The notes beneath the pieces were generated by a model, which was not told the DNA's origin, did no database searches, and saw nothing but the letters and a program-made list of their open reading frames with translations. From contig JASJEI010000046.1 of assembly GCA_030064795.1 (NCBI GenBank), positions 1 through 41,128 of the forward strand: 41,128 nt of DNA, in the 5' to 3' direction. This DNA comes from Pleurocapsa sp. MO_226.B13 (GTDB lineage Bacteria > Cyanobacteriota > Cyanobacteriia > Cyanobacteriales > Xenococcaceae). Of this stretch, positions 33,480-41,128 are shown one piece after another; position 1 is the stretch's first letter; the number at the start of each line of letters is the position of its first letter. Made by a program: the position numbers and the translations under genes.

Positions 33480-34670
33480 ATGGAAAGCAAAACTTACACA
33501 TATCGCATTCATCCAGATATCGACCAAGAAGCTAAAATGCTCTTATGGCTCGAACAATGTCGTCGTGTCTATAATTACGCGCTTCGACAAAGAAAAGATT
33601 GGATAAATAGCCGTAAGTGTAGGATTGATGCTTGTAGTCTCAGACAGGAATACATTATGTCTGCTGATGAGCCATATCCTGACTACTACAAACAACAAAA
33701 CGCACTGACCAAAGCTAAGAAAAATATTCCTGACTTGGCGGCGGTTCATTCTCAGGTTCTTCAAGATGCACTCAAGAGACTTGACCGAGCATTCAAGATG
33801 AGACAAGAGAGACAGTTTGGATTTCCACGCTTCAAAAAGGTTGGTCGCTATCGTTCGTTTGTATTTCCTCAATTCAAATCTAACCCTGTAAGTGGTTGGC
33901 AAATCAAGCTTCCAAAAATAGGCAAGATGCCGATTGTTTTGCATAGAGCTATTCCAGAAGGATTTATTGTTAAACAGGTTCGGGTTTTGATCAAAGCTTC
34001 GGGCTGGTATGCCCAACTGATTTTGCAGTCTGACATATCCATTCCCGAACCAGTGCCTCATGGCGAACCACTGGGGATTGATTGGGGCATTTCCAGTTTT
34101 GTTGCTACATCTGGTGGTGAATTGATTGATAATCCTCGGTTCTACATTCAGTCTCAAAGCAAGCTTAAATGGCTGCAACGCAGATTGAGCAAGAAACAGA
34201 GAGGAAGTAAGTCTTATCAAGCACTGGCTCACAAGATATCTTTGCTCCATGAAAAGATTAGCAATCAGCGAAAAGATTTTCACTACAAAGTCAGTCATCA
34301 TCTTTGCCGTACTGCTGGAATGATATTTGCTGAAGACTTGAAGATCTTGGGACTGAGCAAAGGGATGCTTGCCAAGCACGTTCTTGATGGTGCGCCAGGA
34401 CAATTCTTGAGCATCTTGGATTGGGTTTGTCGTAAAACTGAGACTTACCATCAAAGAGTTGATGCTTTTGGCAGTAGTCAACTTTGCCCCGAATGTGGAG
34501 CTGATGTGCCTAAAGATTTGAGTGTCAGAGTACATAGTTGTCCCGAATGCCATGTCGTCATGCCTCGCGATGTGGCTAGTGGAAAAATCATAGTCAATCG
34601 GGGTATTGCAGCCGTTGAAGGTCTAGCGGTCAAGCTGGGTGTGGAGGAAGAATCGCCGGATTCCCGATGA
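33480..34670 (+). CDS. tnpB: TnpB, RNA-guided endonuclease of an IS200/IS605-type element
   Basis: Encodes a 396-residue TnpB, the compact ancestor-type relative of Cas12 that cuts DNA using an omega RNA made from its own 3' end. The RuvC-like active site is intact by motif: first Asp in LGIDWGISSFVATSGG (about 200), Glu in GMIFAEDLKILGLSKG (about 285), last Asp in PRDVASGKIIVNRG (about 362; the usual RD-NAA reads RD-VAS). A four-cysteine zinc finger (CPEC ... CPEC, about 333-356) is present. The N-terminal helix region YTYRIHPDIDQEAKMLLWLEQCRRVYNYALRQR is typical. No tnpA (Y1 transposase) is nearby, so the element needs help in trans to move. Confidence 0.94.
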   Translation: MESKTYTYRIHPDIDQEAKMLLWLEQCRRVYNYALRQRKDWINSRKCRIDACSLRQEYIMSADEPYPDYYKQQNALTKAKKNIPDLAAVHSQVLQDALKRLDRAFKMRQERQFGFPRFKKVGRYRSFVFPQFKSNPVSGWQIKLPKIGKMPIVLHRAIPEGFIVKQVRVLIKASGWYAQLILQSDISIPEPVPHGEPLGIDWGISSFVATSGGELIDNPRFYIQSQSKLKWLQRRLSKKQRGSKSYQALAHKISLLHEKISNQRKDFHYKVSHHLCRTAGMIFAEDLKILGLSKGMLAKHVLDGAPGQFLSILDWVCRKTETYHQRVDAFGSSQLCPECGADVPKDLSVRVHSCPECHVVMPRDVASGKIIVNRGIAAVEGLAVKLGVEEESPDSR

Positions 34671-34743
34671 AACACCAATTTCTCAATGTGAGTTGAGAAG
34701 CCCACGCTCTCCATCTTTGATGAGCGCGTTGGGAGTATGTCAC
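34671..34743 (+). ncRNA. Right end of the TnpB element, probable omega-RNA 3' part
   Basis: CCCACGCTC (34701-34709) pairs with GAGCGCGTTGGG (34722-34733) around CATCTTTGAT. An upstream TCTCAATGTGAGTTGAGA hairpin (34681-34698) precedes it. The segment ends AGTATGTCAC at 34743. In TnpB elements the 3' end of the tnpB transcript through the right end forms the guide RNA, and the following bases act as guide. Here the guide would begin in AAAACCGAC. Confidence 0.5.
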
Positions 34744-34830
34744 AAAACCGACTATTTACTACTGGCAGAAAATGCAGACTCCAAACTAGCCAAAGCCGAC
34801 AAATTAGGGATCGAGCAACTGCTGCGTTGA
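34744..34830 (+). pseudogene. C-terminal remnant of a BRCT-domain protein (LigA-like)
   Basis: Directly after the TnpB right end the frame reads KTDYLLLAENADSKLAKADKLGIEQLLR and stops. This matches the end of the BRCT domain that closes NAD-dependent DNA ligases (SKTDYLVVGE-GSKL-KA-KLGI). Only 28 residues remain. I do not find the matching 5' part upstream of the element. It marks the original insertion target or later decay. Confidence 0.55.
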
Positions 34831-34920
34831 CTAATAGGGTGGCATAATCATGAGCTATATTAATGTGATCGATTTAGGCATTTCTCTGCTCGACTTTCGA
34901 GATATTAGCCAACTCTCCTA

Positions 34921-36306
34921 CTACCCAATAGGTTTAATATTGGTATTGAAATGGAAGAAATTTTCTGGGTCATAACGCTGCTTGATTTCTCTTAATCGCT
35001 CGTAGTTCGCACCATAAACTTCGGGAATCCGATTTGCTTCATCTTCTGCAAGAAAATTAGAATATGCTCCAGATGTTGCCAAGGGAGTGAGAGCTTGTAG
35101 CAACTTATGCGACCAGTCCAGGTTTTTTTCTGTCTCTGTCTCCCTTTCCCATCTTGATTGAATGACAAGAATAAAGCGTGCCTTACGATTACCGAAGGCT
35201 GTAGCATTCTCTGGAATACGGTTTACCGCCCCTTCTAAGTGAAAAATTTTGATATCAGTCCAGGGCGAATCCACCTTTTGAAGATATTCTGAAAGAATGG
35301 CGATGGATTTAGGAGTAAGTTCGTCCAAATAAAGGCTACGCCAATCATTATAGAATCCATTATCCCAGCGTGAATCAAGACTTTTTTGGAACTCAGTATA
35401 TAAAACAGGACGGATCGAATTAGCAATCGGTTTTTGAAACTTGATTAGCTGTTCAGCCCATTTTTTACCTTCATCTACGTTGCCACAATAACAAAACGAG
35501 ATTGCTACAACAGGTTTGTCAACGATTTTCTGAGGAATTGTAGGATGAGGGGGAGCTTTTCGGAGAACAAAACAGGTCATCAGTTCATCGGGTGCAGAAG
35601 CGACATAATTCTGGTGGAAGTCGGCTAATTTTAAAAAACTATCCAAAGGAAAATATACTAATCCCGCAACCACTTGAGGACCAATCTGATGGAGTTGCAA
35701 CTCCATTGCAGTGACTACCCCAAAGTTGCCCCCTCCTCCTCGAAGTGCCCAAAACAAATCTGGATTGCATTGAGCATTGGCATGGAGCAGATTTCCCTCG
35801 GCTGTGACAATATCGGCGGAAATCAAGTTATCACAGGCAAGACCGAGCTTGCGATGCAGCCATCCATATCCCCCTCCCAAGGTAAACCCAGAAACACCTG
35901 TCATAGAAACGATTGGACCCGTACAGGCTAAACCCCAGGTCTGAGTTTCAGAATCGAAATCAGCCCAGGTAAGACCAGTTTGGACGAGGACGCGGTTTTG
36001 GACGGGATCGACCCGTATCCCTTTCATAGGGGATAGATCGATCGCCAGTCCATTATCACAGAGAGCGTGTCCAGCTACATGATGACCTCCTCCTTTGATT
36101 GCCACTTCTAGTTCGTGTTCCCTAGCAAATTTAATCGCTTTGACAACATCAGCAGCTCCCCTACAGCGAGCAATCATGAATGGGTGACGATCGACCAGTC
36201 GATTCCAAATTTCTCTTGCAGAATTGTATTCTGTGTCTCCTTGAAGAAAAATATCGCCGTGAAATCGATTTTTAAAATCTTGAATTTCAGTATTTTTGCT
36301 CGTCAT
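34921..36306 (-). CDS. FAD-binding oxidoreductase (BBE/berberine-bridge-like)
   Basis: A 461-residue flavin-linked oxidase of the FAD_binding_4 plus BBE architecture. The FAD domain shows IKGGGHHVAGHALCDNG (about 77-93), whose histidine usually carries covalent FAD, then IDLSPMKGIRVDP, GVSGFTLGGGYGWLHRKLGLACDNL and LFWALRGGGGNFGVVTAMELQL. The C-terminal BBE motif YGANYERLREIKQRYDPENFFHFNTNI is complete. The position for a second cysteinyl-FAD link does not seem to hold a cysteine, so attachment is probably through histidine only. Substrates in this family range from sugars to alkaloids and antibiotics; none can be assigned here. It lies only 15 bp downstream of the propeller/RTX gene on the same strand, so co-transcription is likely. 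Confidence 0.92.
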   Translation of the reverse strand: MTSKNTEIQDFKNRFHGDIFLQGDTEYNSAREIWNRLVDRHPFMIARCRGAADVVKAIKFAREHELEVAIKGGGHHVAGHALCDNGLAIDLSPMKGIRVDPVQNRVLVQTGLTWADFDSETQTWGLACTGPIVSMTGVSGFTLGGGYGWLHRKLGLACDNLISADIVTAEGNLLHANAQCNPDLFWALRGGGGNFGVVTAMELQLHQIGPQVVAGLVYFPLDSFLKLADFHQNYVASAPDELMTCFVLRKAPPHPTIPQKIVDKPVVAISFCYCGNVDEGKKWAEQLIKFQKPIANSIRPVLYTEFQKSLDSRWDNGFYNDWRSLYLDELTPKSIAILSEYLQKVDSPWTDIKIFHLEGAVNRIPENATAFGNRKARFILVIQSRWERETETEKNLDWSHKLLQALTPLATSGAYSNFLAEDEANRIPEVYGANYERLREIKQRYDPENFFHFNTNIKPIG

Positions 36307-36321
36307 TGCCTCATTCCTTAT

Positions 36322-38952
36322 CTAAATAGAAAGTGCGAATTCAAAGGCATCGCTGGATAAATCTAGATCGGTCATGCCCTGGATAAAGCCGATCGCTTCA
36401 GGAACTTGACCTTCAGCCGTGTAAAGGATTGCAGTTCCCAAGCCAAACGCTTCTATTTGTTCTAATTGATAGTCATCGGCACTCCCATGCAGCCGAATTA
36501 CATCGGATTCGTCGAGGTTGAAATCCCTAATTACTGCCACATCTTTCAAGCCCATTGTCTCGCCAACACCATCATCGTAGTAGACTTCTAAAGCATCTCC
36601 CAGGACGAAGGTGTCGCTCCCTTTGTCGCCTTTAAAGACATCCATTTCACCTTTTCCAGGGGTAAAGGATTCGACCCTAACTCCAATCATGACATCATTT
36701 CCATGTCCGCCGTTGAGTCGATCGTCGCCTTCCCCAGCAATCAGAACATCATTATCATATCCGCCCAAGAGATAGTCATGACCTTCCCGACCGAAAAGCT
36801 TATCATTACCGCGATCGCCCCAGAGAATGTCATCGCCATCTTCTCCGAATATTTGGTCGTTGCCATTGCCTCCTTGGAGACGATCGTTATTGCGATCGCC
36901 CACAACCAAATCGTCTTGGGTAGGGGCAGTAAAAGCTAAACCAAAGGGATTGAGACCATTAACCTCAACCGAGTCGAGCAAAACAGGACGGGTAGGATCG
37001 TCGAGAGAGTAGAAGCTAACCTGACTGGCTTCTGAACCAGAATGAGTCATAAATAATCTTTGTCCATCTCCAGTCAGCCAGACATTATGGGGTGAAGGAA
37101 ACGGCGTATCAATACCGTCGAGATCGCCAACAATTTCATTAGTGCGCGCATCGATCGCCAACAAGCCATTAGCACCGCCACCAGGTAAATTGGTAGTGTA
37201 AAGATACCTGCCATCGAGACCGAAATCAATACCATGAACGCCTGGTTGCTCGATTGAGTTAACCTTAACTAACTCCGTGCCTCTCCTGTCAAAGACATCA
37301 ATGCGATTGCTATTCTGAGTAGGAACGTACAGTAAATTACTTTCTGGTGCTAGGGAGAGGTGAGGATCTTTGCCTACCTCTGCGGTATCGAGAATCTCAA
37401 AGGTTGCGGTATCAAATTTTAATAATAGATCGGAATCGGGGTTATCCTCACGCAGAACGGTGACGTAAGCATAAAGTCCAGAAGGATCGAGGATAACATC
37501 GTGAGGTATGGCATTCGTCCCAATTGCCGTTTCGGGCAACTGGACTTTGGTAGTTTCGTTTGTTTCTAACTCGACCACGGTCAAGGCAACGTCAAGGTCA
37601 TTAACTACCCACAGTTGCTTCTCTTGAGGATCTACCCACATATGAAAGTTGCCCGCACCTGTTTCGACAGTACGAGTGACTTCGTAGGTGGTTTGGTCAA
37701 AGAAGACAACTCGATTATTGGCGCGATCGTTTACAACAATTTCATTGGTGCTGAGTAGGTGATAGACGTACATGGGTTCGGGAGAAGTTTCTCCTTCGCT
37801 AAAAGGCAAGTCTACCGTCCTCAGTTCTTCTCCTGTTCGAGTATCTAGAATGGAAATGTTGCCCGAAGCACGATTGGCGATAACAATTTGTCCATTATTA
37901 GTTTGGGTAGCATCTGAGGGGATGAAATCAACTGCCGTTACTGCCCCGCTGCCTGCCAAGGAAATATCCATTCGAGCGACGTTTTCGACATCAAATCCCA
38001 GTTGTTGGAAACTATTATTTTCGAGTTCTGGTATTTCTAAGGTTGCGATCGCTCGAGAATCATCGTCGAAAAAAGTAATTGAACTGCCAGGCTCATCAAT
38101 ATCCAAGAGATCGACACCCGTGATGTCAACCTCAGTATCCCATTCAAACGTCAAGATGCCGCCATGAGCACGATCGTCTGGATCGCTAGCATCGTTATTT
38201 TCTGAGATAATCAGGACATTTCCTAAATCCGCTGCTGCCAGGTCAAAGTCTTCTCCCGTCGGATGATTGGTGTCAAACAACATAGCACCAAATTCAGAGG
38301 ACGTAGAAATAGTCAATCCCAGATCGCTATACTGCTCGGTAATAATGGTTCCAGCGACTAAATCGTCGCCTTCAAAATAAACTGTAATTTGAGACAAAGG
38401 GGGGTCGGCATCAGAAACCGCTGGAAAAACTGCAAACTGGATATTTTCACATTCATTAGGAGGACAACCACCATTCAGGGTAGTAATTTGTTCCTCTTCT
38501 AGTTCGGGAATAACCGAACCATGAGTACGGACAACGGGATGAATCTCAGCCGAAAAAGAATCTTCTAGTCCATCGCCCAAAATAACCTGGTCTGAACCAG
38601 TAGGAAGCTCTCCTTCTAGAAGTTCTACGCTAAAACTTCCTCCACTCTCATCACCGACGACTTCTCCCGTCGCCCAAAACGAGGAGGCATTGACCGCCGA
38701 CCTTTCTAAATCGTCGCTACCGCAACCGTCTACGCAGAATTCGGGATTATTAAATACCACCCACCAAACGGTATAAGCTCCAGGAGGAAGATCTGTATCT
38801 AGAGTTAATTCAACCCCATCTTCTCTTCGCTCTAAAACTGCAAAGGAATCATGTATCGGCAATCTAGTGTCGAAAGCGGAAACTTGGCTGGTTTGTAAGG
38901 TTGCGGTAGGGGTACTTAAATCATTATTTTGTGTATCATTAATAACTTCCAT
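36322..38952 (-). CDS. Secreted beta-propeller protein with RTX calcium-binding repeats
   Basis: An 876-residue acidic protein with three visible regions. Residues about 45-160: a module with LPPGAYTVWWVVFNNPEFC and SSFWATGEVVGD, seen in other extracellular bacterial proteins. Residues about 355-680: a YVTN/NHL-type beta-propeller (QIVIANRASGNISILDTRTGEELRTVDLP; PHDVILDPSGLYAYVTV; VHGIDFGLDGRYLYTTNLPG; LTGDGQRLFMTHSG). Residues about 690-775: RTX nonapeptides (GGNGNDQIFGEDGDDILWGDRGNDKLFG) that bind calcium. The C-terminus (SDVIRLHGSADDYQLEQ to the end) is the type I secretion signal region of cyanobacterial RTX proteins. No Sec signal peptide is present, consistent with type I export. The substrate or ligand is unknown. 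Confidence 0.85.
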   Translation of the reverse strand: MEVINDTQNNDLSTPTATLQTSQVSAFDTRLPIHDSFAVLERREDGVELTLDTDLPPGAYTVWWVVFNNPEFCVDGCGSDDLERSAVNASSFWATGEVVGDESGGSFSVELLEGELPTGSDQVILGDGLEDSFSAEIHPVVRTHGSVIPELEEEQITTLNGGCPPNECENIQFAVFPAVSDADPPLSQITVYFEGDDLVAGTIITEQYSDLGLTISTSSEFGAMLFDTNHPTGEDFDLAAADLGNVLIISENNDASDPDDRAHGGILTFEWDTEVDITGVDLLDIDEPGSSITFFDDDSRAIATLEIPELENNSFQQLGFDVENVARMDISLAGSGAVTAVDFIPSDATQTNNGQIVIANRASGNISILDTRTGEELRTVDLPFSEGETSPEPMYVYHLLSTNEIVVNDRANNRVVFFDQTTYEVTRTVETGAGNFHMWVDPQEKQLWVVNDLDVALTVVELETNETTKVQLPETAIGTNAIPHDVILDPSGLYAYVTVLREDNPDSDLLLKFDTATFEILDTAEVGKDPHLSLAPESNLLYVPTQNSNRIDVFDRRGTELVKVNSIEQPGVHGIDFGLDGRYLYTTNLPGGGANGLLAIDARTNEIVGDLDGIDTPFPSPHNVWLTGDGQRLFMTHSGSEASQVSFYSLDDPTRPVLLDSVEVNGLNPFGLAFTAPTQDDLVVGDRNNDRLQGGNGNDQIFGEDGDDILWGDRGNDKLFGREGHDYLLGGYDNDVLIAGEGDDRLNGGHGNDVMIGVRVESFTPGKGEMDVFKGDKGSDTFVLGDALEVYYDDGVGETMGLKDVAVIRDFNLDESDVIRLHGSADDYQLEQIEAFGLGTAILYTAEGQVPEAIGFIQGMTDLDLSSDAFEFALSI

Positions 38953-39088
38953 TGTTGGTTCTCCTTGGTTATATACTCGTGCTGTTGATTAATTGATGTC
39001 ATGTCGATTGTTAGCTTTCTAGAAAATTCTTTAGATATCTACTCAAAATTGAGGTGTTGCTTGGTGGTGGGGATAATTTTGGTAAATG

Positions 39089-40150
39089 TCACCTGGAGCG
39101 AGATTCTTCAAAGCTGCTAGTTTGTTTACATCTACAGAACTCTAAAAGGCGATCGCCCAGAGGTAGCGAAGCCGATCGCCCGAACCCATCATTTTCAATT
39201 GCGCCCTCAGACGGCAATAAATCTTGAAACAGAACGGTACTCAGGTAACGCTCTCCAAAGCTAGGCTGGATCGTGACGATTAGCTTGTTGGCATTTTCAG
39301 TGCGCTTGGCTACCCGAATCGCAGCGTAGAGTGCCGCTCCAGCAGAGATGCCCGACAGTAAGCCTTCTTCTTTGGCAAGACGACGACTGTAGGCGATCGC
39401 GTCATCATCTGTCACCGAAATAACCTCATCTAGTAAGTCAGTCCGCAGTACAGAAGGTATAAAGCCCGCTCCGAGTCCCTGAATTTTATGCAAACCAGGT
39501 GTGCCACCAGACAGCACGGGACTACTTTGAGATTCAACGGCAATGGCTTTAAACCCTGGTTTCCTTTGCTTAATAAATTCAGCTATGCCTGTAATCGTGC
39601 CACCTGTCCCCACGCCCGCTACCAAAATATCTACTTGTCCGTCTGTATCTGCCCAAAGTTCCTGAGCCGTGGTTTCGCGATGAATGTTAGGATTAGCAGG
39701 ATTTTGAAATTGGTTGGGCATGAAACCATTGGGCAACTCCCGCATGATTTCTGCTGCACGGATAATCGCCCCTTTCATTCCCTCTCTTTTAGGCGTTAGC
39801 ACTAACTCGGCCCCATAGGCTCGCAGCAGAACAAGCCTTTCCCAGCTCATCGTCTCTGGCATGGTTACGATTAATCGATAGCCTTTAACCGCTGCCACCA
39901 TTGCTAGAGCAATCCCCGTGTTACCTCCAGTTGCCTCTACCAAAGTCGTTTTTCCAGGCTGGATCTCTCCCGCATCTTCTGCTGCTTGAATCATTGCAAT
40001 CCCAATTCGATCTTTGATTGAGGCTGCGGGGTTCATCCCTTCTAGCTTTACCACAATCCGTCCTACACATCCTTCAGCCTGGGGAATTCGGTTGAGCTGC
40101 ACTAGTGGTGTGTGACCGATTAATTGAGTAATATCTTGAGCAATTCGCAT
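39089..40150 (-). CDS. cysK: Cysteine synthase (O-acetylserine sulfhydrylase)
   Basis: A PLP enzyme that makes cysteine from O-acetylserine and sulfide. The PLP lysine is in [15 protein letters not shown] (about Lys47). The substrate loop [14 protein letters not shown], the [11 protein letters not shown] phosphate-binding loop and [12 protein letters not shown] are all present. The family body ends at about residue 318 ([14 protein letters not shown]). The protein continues to 353 with a tail ([16 protein letters not shown]) partly encoded by a HIP1-containing repeat at 39148-39180, so the C-terminus looks extended by repeat insertion. [21 protein letters not shown] is near the usual TMPETMSLERR. 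It is a single gene. Confidence 0.94.
   Translation of the reverse strand: MRIAQDITQLIGHTPLVQLNRIPQAEGCVGRIVVKLEGMNPAASIKDRIGIAMIQAAEDAGEIQPGKTTLVEATGGNTGIALAMVAAVKGYRLIVTMPETMSWERLVLLRAYGAELVLTPKREGMKGAIIRAAEIMRELPNGFMPNQFQNPANPNIHRETTAQELWADTDGQVDILVAGVGTGGTITGIAEFIKQRKPGFKAIAVESQSSPVLSGGTPGLHKIQGLGAGFIPSVLRTDLLDEVISVTDDDAIAYSRRLAKEEGLLSGISAGAALYAAIRVAKRTENANKLIVTIQPSFGERYLSTVLFQDLLPSEGAIENDGFGRSASLPLGDRLLEFCRCKQTSSFEESRSR
39148..39180. repeat. HIP1-flanked palindromic repeat inside the cysK 3' end
   Basis: GGCGATCGCC (39148-39157) and GCCGATCGCC (39171-39180) bracket CAGAGGTAGCGAA. The GTAGCGAAGCC core is shared with the in-frame insert in glgP (5356-5366). It encodes part of the non-family C-terminal tail of CysK. 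Confidence 0.6.
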
Positions 40151-40503
40151 GACTGATATCTCTTGAATCTTAAGGTAATGAGTAAAATGACGGAACTTAG
40201 ATTGACAAAGTACGTTCTTTTTCCCATGGGTTGCCAGAAGTAAAACATTAGATTTCTTGCATTCGTCAGGGTCAAGGGAAAAGGATCAGGGGGATTTGAG
40301 CAATTTCATTTCTTTACCCTTGTATCTTGAACTTAGGATCTTAAATCCTGATACCTTAGAAAAGGTAGTTGAACGTTTTTCCCTTGGTTAATGAAAACCG
40401 TGTTAAAGCTGGGTCACTACCTTATCTCTCTCCTCAAATAAACTCAAACAATCGCCTGGGTAAATTAAACCCGTATTTTTGCCAGGATTTTGAATTCAAA
40501 TGG
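40151..40503. other. Gene-free interval upstream of cysK
   Basis: 353 bp between the cysK start and the end of the haemagglutinin-like remnant. I see no gene and no clear promoter motif; the only notable detail is a small AGGATCTTAAATCCT palindrome near 40336. Confidence 0.45.
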
Positions 40504-41010
40504 TCAAGATTTACGGCAATTACGAGAATTATGAGGAGTGCGCTGAACATTGCTGGTTGGATAAGCAGTTAAAATCACATCTCCATTTTCTTTAAGGATC
40601 ATGCCTCGTGCAGGATAAATTTCTCCCTGGGCAGTAATTATGGGTTTAATCTCTTTGTGTCGTACTTTTTCTGCTGGTTCTGAACCAATGGGAACAGATT
40701 TTCCTTCTATAGCAATGGGATCGGCAGTAAAAGGTTCAGTTGGTTCAGGAGGTACACCACCTTTGCCAGTAATAGTAAAACTACTAGCTCCCCTTGCTTC
40801 TCCTCCAGAATAAGCGTTCGCACCTAATGTCTGTGGTTCGACAACTTCTGTTGTTTCAATGTTTTCCTGAAGCACGCTTATATCTGGACTATTAATCGAA
40901 ACAGTGCCATCTAAGCCCAACTCGGAACTAGCATCAATATCATTGGTAAAAGGACTTTGAGGTCTTTCTTCGATACCTAAAAGTGATTCATACCAGTTCT
41001 CAAAAGTCAT
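40504..41010 (-). pseudogene. C-terminal remnant of a filamentous-haemagglutinin-like exoprotein
   Basis: A 168-residue frame whose middle (DIDASSELGLDGTVSINSPDI; SSFTITGKGGVPPEPTEPF) matches the closing region of large cyanobacterial proteins with an N-terminal filamentous-haemagglutinin secretion domain. Intact members are many hundreds of residues long and have a signal peptide, a TPS domain and a beta-helix, none of which is present. An in-frame TGA lies about 12 codons upstream, inside a tandem repeat, so the rest is absent or disconnected. The ATG at 41010 (MTFENWYESLL) may be a chance start. Confidence 0.65.
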
Positions 41011-41029
41011 TGGAGACTTAGTTTTAATT

Positions 41030-41058
41030 CAAAATTCAAAATTCAAAATTCAAAAACT
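41030..41058. repeat. Heptanucleotide tandem repeat (ATTCAAA)n
   Basis: Four units of ATTCAAA in a row, upstream of the haemagglutinin-like remnant. On the minus strand it supplies the in-frame stop that closes that reading frame. Confidence 0.8.
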
Positions 41059-41128
41059 AAACATAGTAGGGATTTGAATAATTTTAATTAATAAAAAATA
41101 ATTTGCTATCTTTCTAGCTAGTTTCGAG

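Noticed and set aside
33240..33527. 95-residue minus-strand frame between the ABC-F gene and tnpB
   Set aside because: It runs through the solo right-end hairpin and into tnpB, with low-complexity composition; probably a shadow of the repeat sequence.
33543..34553. 336-residue minus-strand frame
   Set aside because: Entirely antisense to tnpB, whose motifs are clear; a shadow frame.
34850..34980. Short plus-strand frame (MSYINVIDLGISLLDF...) resembling DUF4351
   Set aside because: Only about 15 residues are suggestive, and the frame runs antisense into the FAD oxidase gene.
40369..40572. 67-residue plus-strand frame near the haemagglutinin remnant
   Set aside because: No family resemblance, and it overlaps the opposite-strand remnant.

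Overview
The window looks like chromosomal DNA of a cyanobacterium. The evidence is the very frequent HIP1 palindrome (GCGATCGC) in and between genes, moderate AT richness, heptanucleotide tandem repeats of the kind known from cyanobacteria, and gene families typical of the group: AroH-type chorismate mutase, a DUF4330 protein, phosphoketolase with acetate kinase, VanZ-like and UPF0104-like membrane proteins, and a filamentous-haemagglutinin-like C-terminus. I cannot assign a genus from sequence reading alone. I saw no rRNA, tRNA or CRISPR array.

Layout. 1-4.4 kb: the 3' end of an unidentified gene, then rplI, sppA, aroH, ackA and a histidine phosphatase. 4.5-5.1 kb: a decayed RelE/YafQ-type toxin-antitoxin pair. 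5.1-10.1 kb: glycogen phosphorylase and phosphoketolase on the minus strand. With ackA nearby, these could take glycogen carbon to acetyl phosphate and then to acetate plus ATP. 10.5-15.2 kb: a complete high-affinity phosphate importer, pstC-pstA-pstB on the minus strand and divergent pstS, with Pho-box-like direct repeats in the shared upstream region. 15.3-18.7 kb: a VanZ-like protein with an extra beta-rich domain, an unrecognised 249-residue protein, and a hairpin-rich gene-free stretch of about 0.9 kb. 18.7-21.0 kb: a SucC/SucD-like pair whose catalytic and CoA-binding motifs are largely lost. 21.3-26.3 kb: a secretable-looking triple-repeat acidic protein, a coiled-coil protein, coaD, an AI-2E-type permease, trmB and a DUF4330 protein.

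26.4-29.6 kb is an accessory scar. It holds an IS6-family remnant, a 119-bp MITE-like element, the 3' end of a second pstA, the 5' end of a second pstB, and a frameshifted IS4-type transposase copy. The interval is flanked by two direct copies of a 162-bp sequence. 29.5-33.2 kb: a UPF0104/LPG-synthase-like membrane protein, a glycerophosphodiester phosphodiesterase and a Uup-type ABC-F ATPase. 33.3-34.8 kb: a TnpB-only IS200/IS605-type element with a right-end hairpin, joined to a BRCT-like remnant. 34.9-41.1 kb: an FAD-linked oxidase, a large beta-propeller/RTX calcium-binding protein, an O-acetylserine sulfhydrylase and a truncated haemagglutinin-like protein.

A theme across the window is short palindromic repeats that sit in frame inside protein-coding sequence (glgP, the 3' end of cysK, and the IS6 transposase remnant). 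Others form hairpins between genes. No undescribed multi-gene system is obvious. The strongest candidates for something unusual are the motif-less SucCD-like pair and the in-frame palindromic insertions.
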